This document shows, piece by piece, positions 54,439-64,000 of a stretch of DNA of 64,000 nucleotides (positions within the stretch are counted from its first letter, which is position 1; every line of letters begins with the position of its first letter). Both the position numbers and the translations under genes were made by a program. The stretch is from Pseudomonas sp. N040 (lineage in GTDB: Bacteria > Pseudomonadota > Gammaproteobacteria > Pseudomonadales > Pseudomonadaceae), in contig NZ_JADOBE010000004.1 of the NCBI RefSeq assembly GCF_015637705.1, forward strand, positions 186,001 to 250,000. Direction: 5' to 3'. The notes under the pieces are model-generated. The model saw only the letters and a program-made list of their open reading frames with translations. It did not search any database and was not told the DNA's origin.

Positions 54439-55833
54439 ATGAGCAGTCTTAGTGTGAACAACGCCATCGAGCAGACCAAGCAGAGCGGGCTCAAGAAAGC
54501 CAAGGCCGGCGGCTACAACCTGCGCCTGATCCGCAATCGCCTGAACGCGGTCAAGGCCGCGCGCCAGCACCACGACAACCGCGAATTGCTCTTCGTCATC
54601 AACGAGGGGGTGCACGGCAATCTGGGCGGTATCGGCAATGCCGACCTGTTCAAGCGGGCGACCCAGGAAGAGCGCGCGCTGATCCGCGAATACCTCACCG
54701 AAACCACACTGGCCCTGCATGACCTGGCGGACAGCAAGTCCCCGGACATCTCCAGGGCGGAGAAGATTGATCTGTTTCGCCGGGCCAGCCAGTGCTATGG
54801 CCACACCGCGCTGATGCTGAGTGGCGCGGGCAGCCTGACGCCCTACCATATCGGCGTGATCCAGGCCCTGCACCTGCACGACCTGCTGCCGCGGGTGATT
54901 TCCGGCTCGAGCGGCGGCGCCCTGGTTGCCGGCATGCTGGGGAGCCGCAGCCCGGCGGAGCTGCATGCCATCCTCGAGGGTGATGACCTGAGCGCGCTGA
55001 TCGGCGACACCCTCGCCAATCTGGAAAACGATGCACAACCGCAGCAGCGCTGGAGCCTGCTGCCAAGATTGCATACCGAGGAAACCCTCAAGCGCATCGT
55101 CGAGGCCTGGATTCCTGACCTGACGTTTGGCGAGGCCTTCGAGCTGTCCGGCATCACCATCAACATCTCGATCACCCCGGCAAGCATTGTCGGCTCATCG
55201 CGACTGCTGAACGCCACCACCTCACCGCACGTGTTCATTCGCGAAGCCGTCCGCGCTTCATGTTCCGTACCGGGCGTATTTCCACCGGTGGAACTCTGTG
55301 CCAAGGGCTATGATGGCCAGCGCCGCCCCTATATCGGCGGGCAGAAGTGGGTCGATGGCTCGGTCGGCCTTGACCTGCCGTCCCGCCGCCTCGGCCGCCT
55401 CTACGGGGTCAATCACTTCATCACCAGCCAGACCAACCCTGCGGTGCTGTGGGCAGTCAAGCACGTTGGCAATGCCGGGCCCAACGGCAAGCGGGCCATC
55501 GAGTGGGCCACCGACGTGTTTCGCGCCAACCTCAAGGCCATCCAGCCGGTCACCAGCAGCCTGACGGCGCGCTTTCCGTGGATCAAGGCGGTCAACCACA
55601 TGTTCTATTCCGTGGCCGGCCAGGAATACACCGCGGACATCAACATTCTGCCCGGCAGGAAGATTCTGGGCATCCATGAGGTGCTCTCCCCGATCACCCT
55701 GCAACAGGCCGAAGCCCTGATCAGTGATGGCCGAAAGCAAACCCAGGCACAGATCGAGCTTATCCGGAACTGCACCATGATCCGCAAGGCGCTGGATCAA
55801 ATCCTCGTTCGGTATGGGCAGGAGATAATCTGA
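54439..55833 (+). CDS. patatin-like phospholipase with DUF3336-type N-terminus
   Basis: 464 residues. The first ~115 residues are the DUF3336-like helical region; the patatin core has oxyanion loop LSGAGSLTPYHIGV, nucleophile elbow ISGSSGGALVAG (GxSxG) and the dyad aspartate in KWVDGSVGLD. A lipid acyl hydrolase acting at membranes. No signal peptide. Not found between fabY and cysQ in P. aeruginosa as I recall it. Confidence 0.88.
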   Translation: MSSLSVNNAIEQTKQSGLKKAKAGGYNLRLIRNRLNAVKAARQHHDNRELLFVINEGVHGNLGGIGNADLFKRATQEERALIREYLTETTLALHDLADSKSPDISRAEKIDLFRRASQCYGHTALMLSGAGSLTPYHIGVIQALHLHDLLPRVISGSSGGALVAGMLGSRSPAELHAILEGDDLSALIGDTLANLENDAQPQQRWSLLPRLHTEETLKRIVEAWIPDLTFGEAFELSGITINISITPASIVGSSRLLNATTSPHVFIREAVRASCSVPGVFPPVELCAKGYDGQRRPYIGGQKWVDGSVGLDLPSRRLGRLYGVNHFITSQTNPAVLWAVKHVGNAGPNGKRAIEWATDVFRANLKAIQPVTSSLTARFPWIKAVNHMFYSVAGQEYTADINILPGRKILGIHEVLSPITLQQAEALISDGRKQTQAQIELIRNCTMIRKALDQILVRYGQEII

Positions 55834-55863
55834 CTGGCTGCACCGCCTCAACTTAAAATACAG

Positions 55864-55900
55864 TTATAAGCAAGAAACGAATCAATATAAAAGCTTATAA
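55864..55900. promoter_or_regulatory. AT-rich inverted repeat before the TSUP gene, CysB-site-like
   Basis: TTATAAGC (55864-55871) and GCTTATAA (55893-55900) are perfect inverted arms 21 bases apart, followed by a possible -10 TATGAT at 55911-55916. CysB sites are often AT-rich and of this form, but the match is only suggestive. Confidence 0.4.
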
Positions 55901-55960
55901 AAAGTGTTGTTATGATGCCCGCCTCCCCACTCGCCCCACACGGGACAGGCAGAGCAGCTA

Positions 55961-56746
55961 ATGGAAGTCGGCGTTGTTGGTTTGGTCATCGCAGGTTTGC
56001 TGGTCGGCTTCATCGTCGGCATGACCGGCGTGGGCGGTGGCTCCCTGATGACGCCCATCCTGTTGTGGTTCGGCATCAATCCGGCCACGGCGGTGGGCAC
56101 CGACCTGCTGTATGCCGCCATCACCAAGTCTGGCGGCATCTATGTGCATCAGCGCAACAAGAACATCGACTGGACCATCACCGGGTGGCTGACCCTCGGC
56201 AGCGTGCCCGCTGCGGCCCTGACCCTGTGGCTACTGCATAGCCTGCATACCGATACCCAAGCCATGAATGCGGTGATCAAGCAGTCGCTGGGGGTCGTCC
56301 TGCTGCTCACCGCGCTGGCGATCCTGTTCAAGCAGCAATTGCTGGCCTTCGCCCACAAGCATGCCGGCGACCGTTACCACCTGAGTGGTTTCAACCTGAA
56401 CCTGCTGACCGTAGTCACGGGCCTCATGCTCGGAGCCATGGTCACCCTGACCTCGATCGGTGCGGGTGCGCTGGGCACGGTTGCGCTGTTTATCCTCTAC
56501 CCGTTTCTCGCCACCAAGCGCCTGGTCGGTACCGAAATCGCTCACGCAGTGCCGCTGACCCTGGTCGCCGGCCTCGGCCATGCCAGCATGGGCAACATGG
56601 ACTGGCACTTGCTGGGCTACCTGCTGATGGGCTCGCTGCCCGGCATCTATCTGGGCAGCCACCTGTCCGGACGAATTTCCGATCAGATCCTGCGCCCCTG
56701 CCTGGCCACCATGCTGGTCTTTATCGGCTACAAGCTGGCGTTCTAA
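55961..56746 (+). CDS. TSUP-family (TauE/SafE) membrane transporter
   Basis: 261 residues, about seven or eight membrane helices. Half-repeat motifs GMTGVGGGSLMTPILLWF and TSIGAGALGTVALF. Members near cys genes have been linked to sulfate or sulfite movement; cysQ lies about 500 bases away on the other strand. Distinct from the TSUP gene at 2789-3571. Confidence 0.88.
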   Translation: MEVGVVGLVIAGLLVGFIVGMTGVGGGSLMTPILLWFGINPATAVGTDLLYAAITKSGGIYVHQRNKNIDWTITGWLTLGSVPAAALTLWLLHSLHTDTQAMNAVIKQSLGVVLLLTALAILFKQQLLAFAHKHAGDRYHLSGFNLNLLTVVTGLMLGAMVTLTSIGAGALGTVALFILYPFLATKRLVGTEIAHAVPLTLVAGLGHASMGNMDWHLLGYLLMGSLPGIYLGSHLSGRISDQILRPCLATMLVFIGYKLAF

Positions 56747-56766
56747 GCCCGGCCGCGCACGGCCGC

Positions 56767-57234
56767 TCAGGCTGCTTCTCCGCCACCCTGCAGGACGAAT
56801 TGCCCGCTGAACAGCACCGCCACCTCGCCGCGGGGATCGAGCAGGCGCGTGTTGAGCTGCAGGCGCGCCAATCCGCGCCGGGCAAAGGTGGCAACAAACT
56901 TTTCCCAGGCACCGTCCGCCGGCGCCGAGCAACAAGCCAGCGCATCGCCGGTCACCGGCAACAGGTAGCTGATCTGCGCATCCTTGATCACCAGCGCGCC
57001 ATGCAAACCAGCTTCATGCAGGCGCAGGTGCAGCCAGCCCCAGCCGGCCAGCAGCGCTCCGCAGTACAGGCTGCCACCGAACATGGTGCTGTGCAGGTTG
57101 CAGTTGGGCTGCAGCGGCAGCCGCAGGCGCAGTTCGTGATCCTGCCAGCTGTCGACCCGCAGCTGCATGGCACGGCTCAGCGGAATGTCCCGGTGCAGCA
57201 AGGCTTCGAGCAACTGCTGCGGCTCCTGGTTCAT
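56767..57234 (-). CDS. YiiD-type thioesterase-domain protein
   Basis: 155 residues of hot-dog fold: LHSTMFGGSLYCGALLAGWGWL and ISYLLPVTGDALACCSAP are typical of the putative thioesterase domain also found in E. coli YiiD. Probably hydrolyses acyl-CoA or acyl-ACP; substrate unknown. It starts 14 bases after cysQ on the same strand. Confidence 0.78.
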   Translation of the reverse strand: MNQEPQQLLEALLHRDIPLSRAMQLRVDSWQDHELRLRLPLQPNCNLHSTMFGGSLYCGALLAGWGWLHLRLHEAGLHGALVIKDAQISYLLPVTGDALACCSAPADGAWEKFVATFARRGLARLQLNTRLLDPRGEVAVLFSGQFVLQGGGEAA

Positions 57235-57248
57235 CGATGCTCTCCTGC

Positions 57249-58070
57249 TCAGTCCAGCGCACGTGCCAGCTGGATCAGCTCGTCGCGCCAGGCGGCGGCT
57301 TGCGGCAAGGCGATGAACGACGGATTGAGAAAGGACTCGCGCGCCTCGTAGGTCAGCGCCAGTCCCTTGAGGTCCAGCACTTCGCCGGCAGCACCTTCGA
57401 GCACGCCCTGGGCAGCTGCGGTATCCCACTGCGAGGTGGGCGCCAGCCGCGGATAGCAGTCGGCATTGCCTTCGGCAAGCAGGCAGAATTTCAAGGAACT
57501 GCCGACGCTGGCCAGCTGCAGGTCACCGAAACGCTCGCTCAGCCCCTCGAGCAGGCGTTCCTGCGCTGGGCTGGAATGGCGACGACTGGCAACCACGGTA
57601 AAGGCCTCGGCCGGTGCAATCCGCACACTGACCGGCAGCGCCGCGGCCTCTGCCTCTGCGCGCCAGGCGCCCAGACCGGCACCGCCGAAGTAGCAGCGGC
57701 CGGTGGTCGGCATGCCGACCACACCAAACACCACGCGGCCCTGCTCGATCAACGCCACATTGACGGTGAACTCGTCGCTGCCGGAGATGAACTCCTTGGT
57801 GCCATCCAGCGGATCGACCAGCCACCAGCGCGTCCAACCGGCGCGCTCGGCCAGCGGAATGTCGGCGGCCTCCTCGGACAGAACCGGGATCTCCGGAGCC
57901 AGCTGCTGCAAGCCGGCCAGCAGCAGATGATGCGCGGCCAGGTCGGCGGCGGTCAGCGGCGAATCATCCAGCTTGGCAGTGACGCTGGTGTCGCAGCGCC
58001 AGTAAGGCAGGGTGGCCGCGCCCGCCTGCCGCACCAGTTCGACCACGGCCGGCAGATAGGGGTGACTCAT
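57249..58070 (-). CDS. cysQ: 3'(2'),5'-bisphosphate nucleotidase CysQ
   Basis: 273 residues of the inositol-monophosphatase superfamily. Metal sites: LSEEAADIPLAERAG and WLVDPLDGTKEFISG; second motif QWDTAAAQGVLE. It removes adenosine 3',5'-bisphosphate formed in sulfate assimilation. ATG overlaps the nudE stop by four bases. Confidence 0.95.
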   Translation of the reverse strand: MSHPYLPAVVELVRQAGAATLPYWRCDTSVTAKLDDSPLTAADLAAHHLLLAGLQQLAPEIPVLSEEAADIPLAERAGWTRWWLVDPLDGTKEFISGSDEFTVNVALIEQGRVVFGVVGMPTTGRCYFGGAGLGAWRAEAEAAALPVSVRIAPAEAFTVVASRRHSSPAQERLLEGLSERFGDLQLASVGSSLKFCLLAEGNADCYPRLAPTSQWDTAAAQGVLEGAAGEVLDLKGLALTYEARESFLNPSFIALPQAAAWRDELIQLARALD

Positions 58071-58633
58071 AAACTGAACTCTCCACGCTGAACAAGAATA
58101 TCGCGCGCCAGGTACAACGCGGCCAGCGCGCGACCTTCGCTGAATTGGGGATTTTGCACCAGCGCGGACAGTTCGCGCAGGCTGACCCGGTCCACCCGCA
58201 ACGGCTCCGGCTCGTCACCGGGCAGGCTTTCCGGGTACAGGTCGCGCGCCAGCACCACCTGGATCTTCTGGCTCATGTAGCCGGGCGAGAGCGACAGTTC
58301 GGCCAGATGCTCGAGCTGCCGGGCACCGAAGCCGGCTTCTTCCTTGAGTTCCCGATTGGCCGCCTCCAGCACGTCTTCGCCGGGCTCGACCAGGCCCTTG
58401 GGCAATGACACCTGATAATCATCGGTGCCCCCGCAGTACTCTTCGACCAGCAGCGCATGCTCGCGGTCGGCCATTGCCACGATCATCACCGCGCCATAGC
58501 CACTGCCCTTGCCGACCAGCCGCTCATAGGTGCGCTCGACGCCATTGGCAAAGCGCAGCTGCAACTCCTCGACCCGGAACAGGCGGCTGCTGGCGACGAT
58601 CTCGCGGGCCAGCACTATGGGTTTCTGACGCAT
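58067..58633 (-). CDS. nudE: ADP compounds hydrolase NudE
   Basis: 188 residues. Nudix box GLVEPGEDVLEAANRELKEE followed by AGFG. It hydrolyses ADP-ribose, NADH, Ap3A and like compounds to AMP plus a second product. ATG 58633 is preferred over TTG one codon upstream; GGGAG lies before it. Divergent from yrfG, coupled to cysQ. Confidence 0.94.
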   Translation of the reverse strand: MRQKPIVLAREIVASSRLFRVEELQLRFANGVERTYERLVGKGSGYGAVMIVAMADREHALLVEEYCGGTDDYQVSLPKGLVEPGEDVLEAANRELKEEAGFGARQLEHLAELSLSPGYMSQKIQVVLARDLYPESLPGDEPEPLRVDRVSLRELSALVQNPQFSEGRALAALYLARDILVQRGEFSL

Positions 58634-58653
58634 CAACTAACTCTCCCGAACGA

Positions 58654-58669
58654 CGGGTTATCATACCCG
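58654..58669. promoter_or_regulatory. dyad with -10-like core between nudE and yrfG
   Basis: CGGGT-TATCAT-ACCCG lies midway between the divergent genes. On the minus strand the core reads TATGAT, a fair -10 box for nudE. Confidence 0.4.
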
Positions 58670-58732
58670 CGCCAGCCGCTGCTGGCCGCCCCCGCAACAC
58701 AAAGAAATGCTCATCAACCGCGAGAGACCGAC

Positions 58733-59389
58733 ATGCCGCTATTGCCCTGGGACGAGATCGACACGGTTTTGCTGGACATGGACGGCACCCTGCTCGACCT
58801 GCACTTCGACAACCACTTCTGGCTGAGCCACCTGCCGCAGCGCTATGCCGAACACCATGGCATCAGCCCGCAGCAGGCCGCCGACGAACTGCTGCCACTG
58901 TTCCGCCAGCATGCTGGCCAGCTGAACTGGTACTGCACGGATTTCTGGAGCCGCGAGTTGCAGCTGCCGGTGAGCGAACTCAAGCGCGAAGTGGCGCACC
59001 TGATCGCCCTGCGCCCGGATGCCGACACCTTCCTTGCCGCGCTCCGCGCCGCCGGCAAACGTGTGGCGCTGATCACCAATGCGCACCGCGACTCGCTGTC
59101 GCTGAAACTCGAGCGGGTCGAGCTGGCACCCTACTTCGAGCGCCTGATCAGCTCCCACGACTACGGCTTTGCCAAGGAAGACCAGCAGTTCTGGTTCGCC
59201 CTGCAGCAGGACTTCGGCTTCGTCCCCGGGCGCACGCTGTTCATCGACGACAGCCTGCCGATCCTGCGCAGCGCCCGTGATTACGGCATCGCCCACCTGC
59301 TGGCAGTGCGCCAGCCGGACAGCCGCAAGCCGGAGAAGGACACCGAGGAGTTCGCCGCCGTGACGGACTACCGCGCACTGCTGCCCTGA
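58733..59389 (+). CDS. yrfG: GMP/IMP nucleotidase YrfG (HAD family)
   Basis: 218 residues. Motif I LLDMDGTLLDLHFDN, motif II LITNAHRDS, motif IV LFIDDSLPILRSA. It dephosphorylates purine nucleotides such as GMP and IMP in E. coli. The cysQ-nudE-yrfG grouping is conserved. Confidence 0.92.
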   Translation: MPLLPWDEIDTVLLDMDGTLLDLHFDNHFWLSHLPQRYAEHHGISPQQAADELLPLFRQHAGQLNWYCTDFWSRELQLPVSELKREVAHLIALRPDADTFLAALRAAGKRVALITNAHRDSLSLKLERVELAPYFERLISSHDYGFAKEDQQFWFALQQDFGFVPGRTLFIDDSLPILRSARDYGIAHLLAVRQPDSRKPEKDTEEFAAVTDYRALLP

Positions 59390-59407
59390 GCCGCCGGAAT
59401 CCGCGCC

Positions 59408-60880
59408 TCAGAGGATCGGCGAGAGCAGCCGGGCCACGCGCATGCCCAGCCGCTGCAGGTGGCTGACCTGGTAGCGCGCGGTGTAGGCCTGTTCCGCGGA
59501 ATGGGCAAAATCCTCCAGCAGCATCTCTTCCACCTGCGCGGCAAAGCCGGCATCGATGGTCAGCAGCATGACCTCGAAATTCAGCCGGAACGAGCGGTTG
59601 TCCAGATTGGCGCTGCCGATGGCGGCGATATCCTGATCGACCAGCACTACCTTCTGATGCACGAAGCCCGGCTGATAGCGGTAGATGGCCACCCCCGCCT
59701 TCAACGCATCCTCGGCGTACTGGTTCGAGGCGGCATAGACGATCCGGTGATCGGGCCGCGAAGGCAGCAGAATGCGCACCTCCACGCCGCGCAGCACGGC
59801 CAGGCGCAGGGCACCCAATACCGCTTCATCCGGCACGAAGTACGGGCTGCTGATCCACAGGCGCTGACGCGCCGCATTGATCAGGGTGACAAAGAACAGC
59901 GAGCAGGTCTCCTGCGCATCCGCCGGCCCGGACGTCGCCAGCTGGCAGAGCATGCCGTCCGCGGCGAGATCCTCGGGCATCAGCAAGGGCGGGATGTCAC
60001 GGCTGGCCCAGAACCAGTCTTCGGCAAACGACTCCTGCAGGCAGGTCAGCACCGGTCCGCTCACTTCGATATGGGTATCGCGCCAGGGTGCCAGCGGTGG
60101 CTTGCGGCCCAGGTACTCGTCGCCCACGTTGTGCCCGCCGAGGTAACCCAGGCGGCCATCCACCACCACGATCTTGCGGTGATTGCGGAAGTTCAGCTGG
60201 TAGCGGTTGCGCAAGCCGCGACGCGTGGCAAAGGCATGCACATTGACCCCGCCGGCGCGCAGGGTATCGCTGTAGTCCGCGGGCAGGGCATGGCTGCCGA
60301 CGCTGTCATACAGCAGGTACACCGCCACCCCGGCGGCCGCGCGCTCCAGCAGCAACTGCTGCAGGCGACGGCCCAGCGCATCGTCATGCACGATGAAGAA
60401 CTGCACCAGCACGACCTTGCGGGCGGCCGCGATGGCGGCGAAGATCGCCGCGAAGGTGGCCTCGCCATTGACCAGCAGGCGTACCTGGTTATGCGCCAGC
60501 AAGGGCATGTGGGCCAGCCGGGTCACCGCATTCAGGCGCTCGGCGGCGCTGGCCATCTCGGCGCTCTTGGCCTTTTCCACCCAGGGCCGCCAGTCACTCG
60601 CGGCCAGCGCCTGCTGCATCGCCAGATCCGCTTCGCGCCGCGAACGCACATAGCTGTCGAAGCGGTTGCGGCCGAAAACCAGGTATGGCAGCAGGGTTAG
60701 CACGGGCATGAACACCAGGGCAATCGCCCAGGCCAGGGCACCCTGCGCGGTACGCACCTTCATCACCGCATGCCCTGCCGCCAGCACACCGAGTCCCTGC
60801 AGCAGCGCATACAGATAGCCCAGCAGCACCACACTGTCGTGTTCAATGACCAAAGCCGATCCCCCCTGAACTGCCGCCAT
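59408..60880 (-). CDS. cls: cardiolipin synthase
   Basis: 490 residues from ATG 60880. A TTG at 60853, with AGGGGGG just upstream, would give 481 residues, nearer the usual size, and is a real alternative. Two N-terminal membrane helices ([18 protein letters not shown] and [20 protein letters not shown]) precede two phospholipase-D motifs: HRKIVVVDG...GGHNVGDEY and HQKVVLVDQ...[10 protein letters not shown]. It joins two phosphatidylglycerols into cardiolipin at the inner membrane. Confidence 0.94.
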   Translation of the reverse strand: MAAVQGGSALVIEHDSVVLLGYLYALLQGLGVLAAGHAVMKVRTAQGALAWAIALVFMPVLTLLPYLVFGRNRFDSYVRSRREADLAMQQALAASDWRPWVEKAKSAEMASAAERLNAVTRLAHMPLLAHNQVRLLVNGEATFAAIFAAIAAARKVVLVQFFIVHDDALGRRLQQLLLERAAAGVAVYLLYDSVGSHALPADYSDTLRAGGVNVHAFATRRGLRNRYQLNFRNHRKIVVVDGRLGYLGGHNVGDEYLGRKPPLAPWRDTHIEVSGPVLTCLQESFAEDWFWASRDIPPLLMPEDLAADGMLCQLATSGPADAQETCSLFFVTLINAARQRLWISSPYFVPDEAVLGALRLAVLRGVEVRILLPSRPDHRIVYAASNQYAEDALKAGVAIYRYQPGFVHQKVVLVDQDIAAIGSANLDNRSFRLNFEVMLLTIDAGFAAQVEEMLLEDFAHSAEQAYTARYQVSHLQRLGMRVARLLSPIL

Positions 60881-61591
60881 GATGCTGCGCGCGACAGGCG
60901 CAAGTACACCGCTGGATTTTTTCACCGCCGGCTGCTGCAACCACCCCGCGGCAATCGTGGCCTGCGCGAGGCTTCAAAACCGCAGAATCCTAAGGTGGAT
61001 ATGGCTATAGCCAATCCGTATAACTTGCAGCGCCAAACCAGCCTAGCCTTTGGATTAGGGAACTGCACAGGAGGGGTTGCATGCAGATAAACGGATCCAA
61101 CAGCAGCCTGTCGCTCCCGGCTCGAGACATCAAGTAGTCGCACAGTTAGCGTCGTTGCCTGCAACACCGGTTAGTCCGGAACAGGTGTGCTGCGCTTACT
61201 GCCGAATGACTGCCTGAGCCGGTCAAGTGCCAGGTCAGCAGCAAATACAACCAGACTGAACGCCGCACGCCTGCCGCCCGGCTTTTCACAGCTGATACCC
61301 GTGACCACAGATCGAATGCACTTTCGCGCTACCGGGCAAACAGCGGAGCTGTTCGACAACGACGCAGTACGCAGGCTGGACAATGATGATGAGAGCGGTC
61401 GGCAACGGCCCATGAATATGCCGGGCAAACCGGAGCTTCACCCTGACAAACGCGCCCGATCCACAAGCATGGATCCGCACCAAACAGCCGCCCAAGGGCG
61501 GCTGTCTCATTTCTGCGCTTCCGCGAAATGTTCTCCAACCGCGCCGCCAACAGCTAGGCTGGCAACTTCCGCTCTTCCAAGGACGCCCGCC
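60881..61591. other. 711-base spacer between cls and yceH
   Basis: No gene with family resemblance. A hairpin ACAGCCGCC-CAAG-GGCGGCTGT lies at 61484-61505, followed only by a weak TCTCATTT, so it is at best a poor terminator. Codon pattern does not indicate a broken gene that I can name. Confidence 0.4.
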
Positions 61592-62272
61592 ATGAGTGAT
61601 GCCGCAGCACTGCCGCCAGCCAACCAAGCCTTTGCCGAACAGCCGCTGAGTCCGGGCGAGGCACGCATCCTCGGCTGCCTGATCGAGAAGCAGGCAACCA
61701 CTCCGGAAACCTACCCACTGACCCTGAATGCCGTGGTCATCGCCTGCAACCAGAAAACCAGCCGGGAGCCACTGATGAACCTTCATCCCGGCGAAGTCGG
61801 CAAGGGCTTGCGCAGCCTTGAAGCCCGCGGCCTGGCGCGGCTGGTCATGGGCAGCCGTGCCGATCGCTGGGAGCAGCGCTGCGAAAAACAGCTGGAACTG
61901 GTGCAGGCCCAGGTCATCCTGCTCGGCCTGTTGCTGTTGCGCGGCCCGCAAACCCTCAACGAGCTGTTGAGCCGCAGCCAGCGCATGCATGACTTCGACG
62001 ACAGCGCCGAACTCGAGCACCAGTTGCAGCGCCTGGCCAGCCGCGGTCTGGCCTGCCTGTTGCCGCGCCAGCCGGGACAGCGCGAAGAACGCTACATGCA
62101 CCTGCTCGGTACTGCGGCCGACCTGCAGGCGACCCTCAGCGCCAGCCCGGGCGAGCGCACCGCCAGCCGCGAGCATGCCGACCAGCGCCTCACCCAGCTG
62201 GAAGCGCGCATCAGCGCACTGGAAGCGCGTCTGGCGCGGCTCGAGTCGAGCGACGGCGAAGACCCGGAGTAA
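61592..62272 (+). CDS. yceH: YceH-family protein (DUF480)
   Basis: 226 residues. Two winged-helix units ([20 protein letters not shown] and [22 protein letters not shown]) and a C-terminal coiled-coil ([18 protein letters not shown]). Conserved cytosolic protein, role unknown. AAGGA precedes ATG 61592; the frame stays open 400 bases upstream without family sequence. Confidence 0.92.
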   Translation: MSDAAALPPANQAFAEQPLSPGEARILGCLIEKQATTPETYPLTLNAVVIACNQKTSREPLMNLHPGEVGKGLRSLEARGLARLVMGSRADRWEQRCEKQLELVQAQVILLGLLLLRGPQTLNELLSRSQRMHDFDDSAELEHQLQRLASRGLACLLPRQPGQREERYMHLLGTAADLQATLSASPGERTASREHADQRLTQLEARISALEARLARLESSDGEDPE

Positions 62273-62341
62273 CCCCCCTGGTCTTTACTGCTCGTGGCCA
62301 ATGACTTCTAATCGCCGCTCATTTTGCCCAGGAACCTTGCC

Positions 62342-63304
<963 letters not shown>

Positions 63305-63413
63305 GGCCCGGGGAAAAATGGTGGATGGTTGCGGATTGGAAATCCGGTGCTGATTTGTTGGCTGGCGCAAGCTTCGAGTCTGGCCGAAACACAGCTTTTC
63401 GCCCTGATGGCGA

Positions 63414-63480
63414 GTTACTTTCTCTTTGCTTGTGCAAAGAGAAAGTAACCAAAGAGAAAGCACCCCCGGCATCCGGCCCC
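63414..63480 (+). repeat. repeat copy A with 16-bp hairpin
   Basis: GTTACTTTCTCTTTGC, loop TTGT, GCAAAGAGAAAGTAAC: a perfect 16-base-pair stem, followed by CAAAGAGAAAGCACCCCCGG and CATCCGG. The same order is seen in inverted form at 63865-63916. Confidence 0.85.
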
Positions 63481-63665
63481 GAGCGCTGCGCCCTCGGGGT
63501 GCGTTCGCTCCATCGGCGCTCCAGGGGCCCGCTGCGATGGGCCGTCCATGGCCCAGCGCAGCTTTCGCGGCATCCATGCCGCTCAACCCCTTCCACACCG
63601 ATTCCGCTCACCCTCCTGACGGGACTGTCAGTCCGTGCAAATCAGGAAATTCATCGATCGGTTTG

Positions 63666-63690
63666 GTAGGGCGGGTGCAACCCGCCCTAC
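63666..63690. repeat. GTAGGGCGGGT-GCA-ACCCGCCCTAC palindrome
   Basis: Perfect 11-base arms around GCA, between the two inverted repeat copies. Its GTAGG...CCTAC ends match the element family in the arc operon. Confidence 0.75.
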
Positions 63691-63864
63691 ACCAGCGGTG
63701 CGGCTGGCGACCGGCCCCGTCAGGAGGCCGAGCAGAGGTGTTGCGCAGCAGGTTTCGAGGCAGGACGCCGAGAAAGCTCCGATGGACCATGGATGGTCCT
63801 TCGGAGCGTGCCTGCGGAGAAGCGCCGGCGCGAGGGAAGTCTCGCGTAGCGAGACCCGTATGCC

Positions 63865-63916
63865 GGGGGGGTGTTTCTTTTGCTTACTTTTCTTTGCACA
63901 AGCAAAGAAAAGTAAG
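63865..63916 (-). repeat. repeat copy B, inverted, with 15-bp hairpin
   Basis: CTTACTTTTCTTTGC, loop ACAA, GCAAAGAAAAGTAAG. Read on the minus strand the sequence continues CAAAAGAAACACCCCCCCGG then CATACGG, paralleling copy A. The two copies face each other. Confidence 0.85.
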
Positions 63917-64000
63917 GCGCCCGGCGGGGCGCAACCAAATCTGCCCAGCAATCTCAATAATCAGCTAGTACACAACGCAACAACATCTTCGGATTTCCAA

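Larger units (their letters stand above)
63305..64000. other. 696-base gene-free segment made of repeats
   Basis: Contains two long hairpins in opposite orientation with similar flanks, and a short palindrome between them. Several open frames cross it, but their sequence reflects repeat composition and gives no family. Confidence 0.6.

Noticed and set aside
61171..61428. Minus-strand 85-codon frame in the cls-yceH spacer
   Set aside because: No ribosome-binding site and no recognised family; its ending looked faintly familiar but I could not support it.
61484..61505. Hairpin ACAGCCGCC-CAAG-GGCGGCTGT as a terminator
   Set aside because: Only a weak T-rich tail follows on either strand and no gene ends nearby.
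63325..63968. Several 60-180-codon frames at the window end
   Set aside because: They lie over the head-to-head repeats and differ with each strand; no conserved domain is visible.

Overview
The window is chromosomal DNA of a Pseudomonas-type gammaproteobacterium. Evidence: high and even GC, a full set of Pseudomonas housekeeping genes (ptsP/rppH, ilvA/rpiA, serA, arcDABC, fabY, cysQ/nudE/yrfG), and gene orders that, from memory, match two blocks of the P. aeruginosa chromosome. I cannot name the species. I saw no rRNA, tRNA, CRISPR array, phage or intact insertion sequence.

Layout. 0-15.9 kb: the tail of a D-lactate dehydrogenase gene; a TSUP-lgt-thyA-folA operon; rppH-ptsP and a hypothetical gene; an HD-GYP protein; an acyl-CoA-binding protein; divergent ilvA/rpiA; two paralogous SdiA-regulated-family genes. 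15.9-29.5 kb: ridA-like, FAH-family and D-2-hydroxyglutarate dehydrogenase genes divergent from serA; a tri-haem cytochrome c; a DUF523 gene with a prolyl-hydroxylase-like gene; assorted envelope and hydrolase genes, including a HacB-like acyl-homoserine-lactone acylase and an M20 peptidase. 29.5-52 kb: a large arginine/polyamine region. It holds the putrescine importer potFGHI, a gamma-glutamylpolyamine synthetase, two extra PotF-like binding proteins, aguR/aguB/aguA (agmatine to putrescine), a BigR-controlled sulfur module, the anaerobic arginine deiminase operon arcDABC, a PotE-type putrescine/ornithine antiporter and a lone amino-acid binding protein. 52-64 kb: fabY, patatin, TSUP, thioesterase, cysQ, nudE, yrfG, cls, yceH and a DUF808 gene, ending in a repeat-rich gene-free segment.

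How the genes work together. Putrescine can be imported by PotFGHI, made from agmatine by AguA and AguB, glutamylated for catabolism by the PuuA/SpuB-type enzyme, or exchanged for ornithine by PotE. ArcDABC converts arginine to ornithine, ammonia and ATP when oxygen is absent; a perfect ANR/FNR-type half-site pair lies upstream of arcD. Thus ornithine and putrescine pools are linked across about 20 kb. SerA and D-2-hydroxyglutarate dehydrogenase are divergently paired, which fits removal of the 2-hydroxyglutarate that SerA can make.

The more unusual content is non-coding: a family of GTAGG...CCTAC palindromic elements between the arc genes and elsewhere, two MITE-like elements with apparent target duplications (TAA and CTAG) placed exactly at stop codons, a head-to-head repeat at the window end, and candidate operators for AguR and BigR. 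I found no clearly new multi-gene system. The best protein lead is the tandem pair of PotF paralogues with altered ligand pockets beside the agmatine genes.
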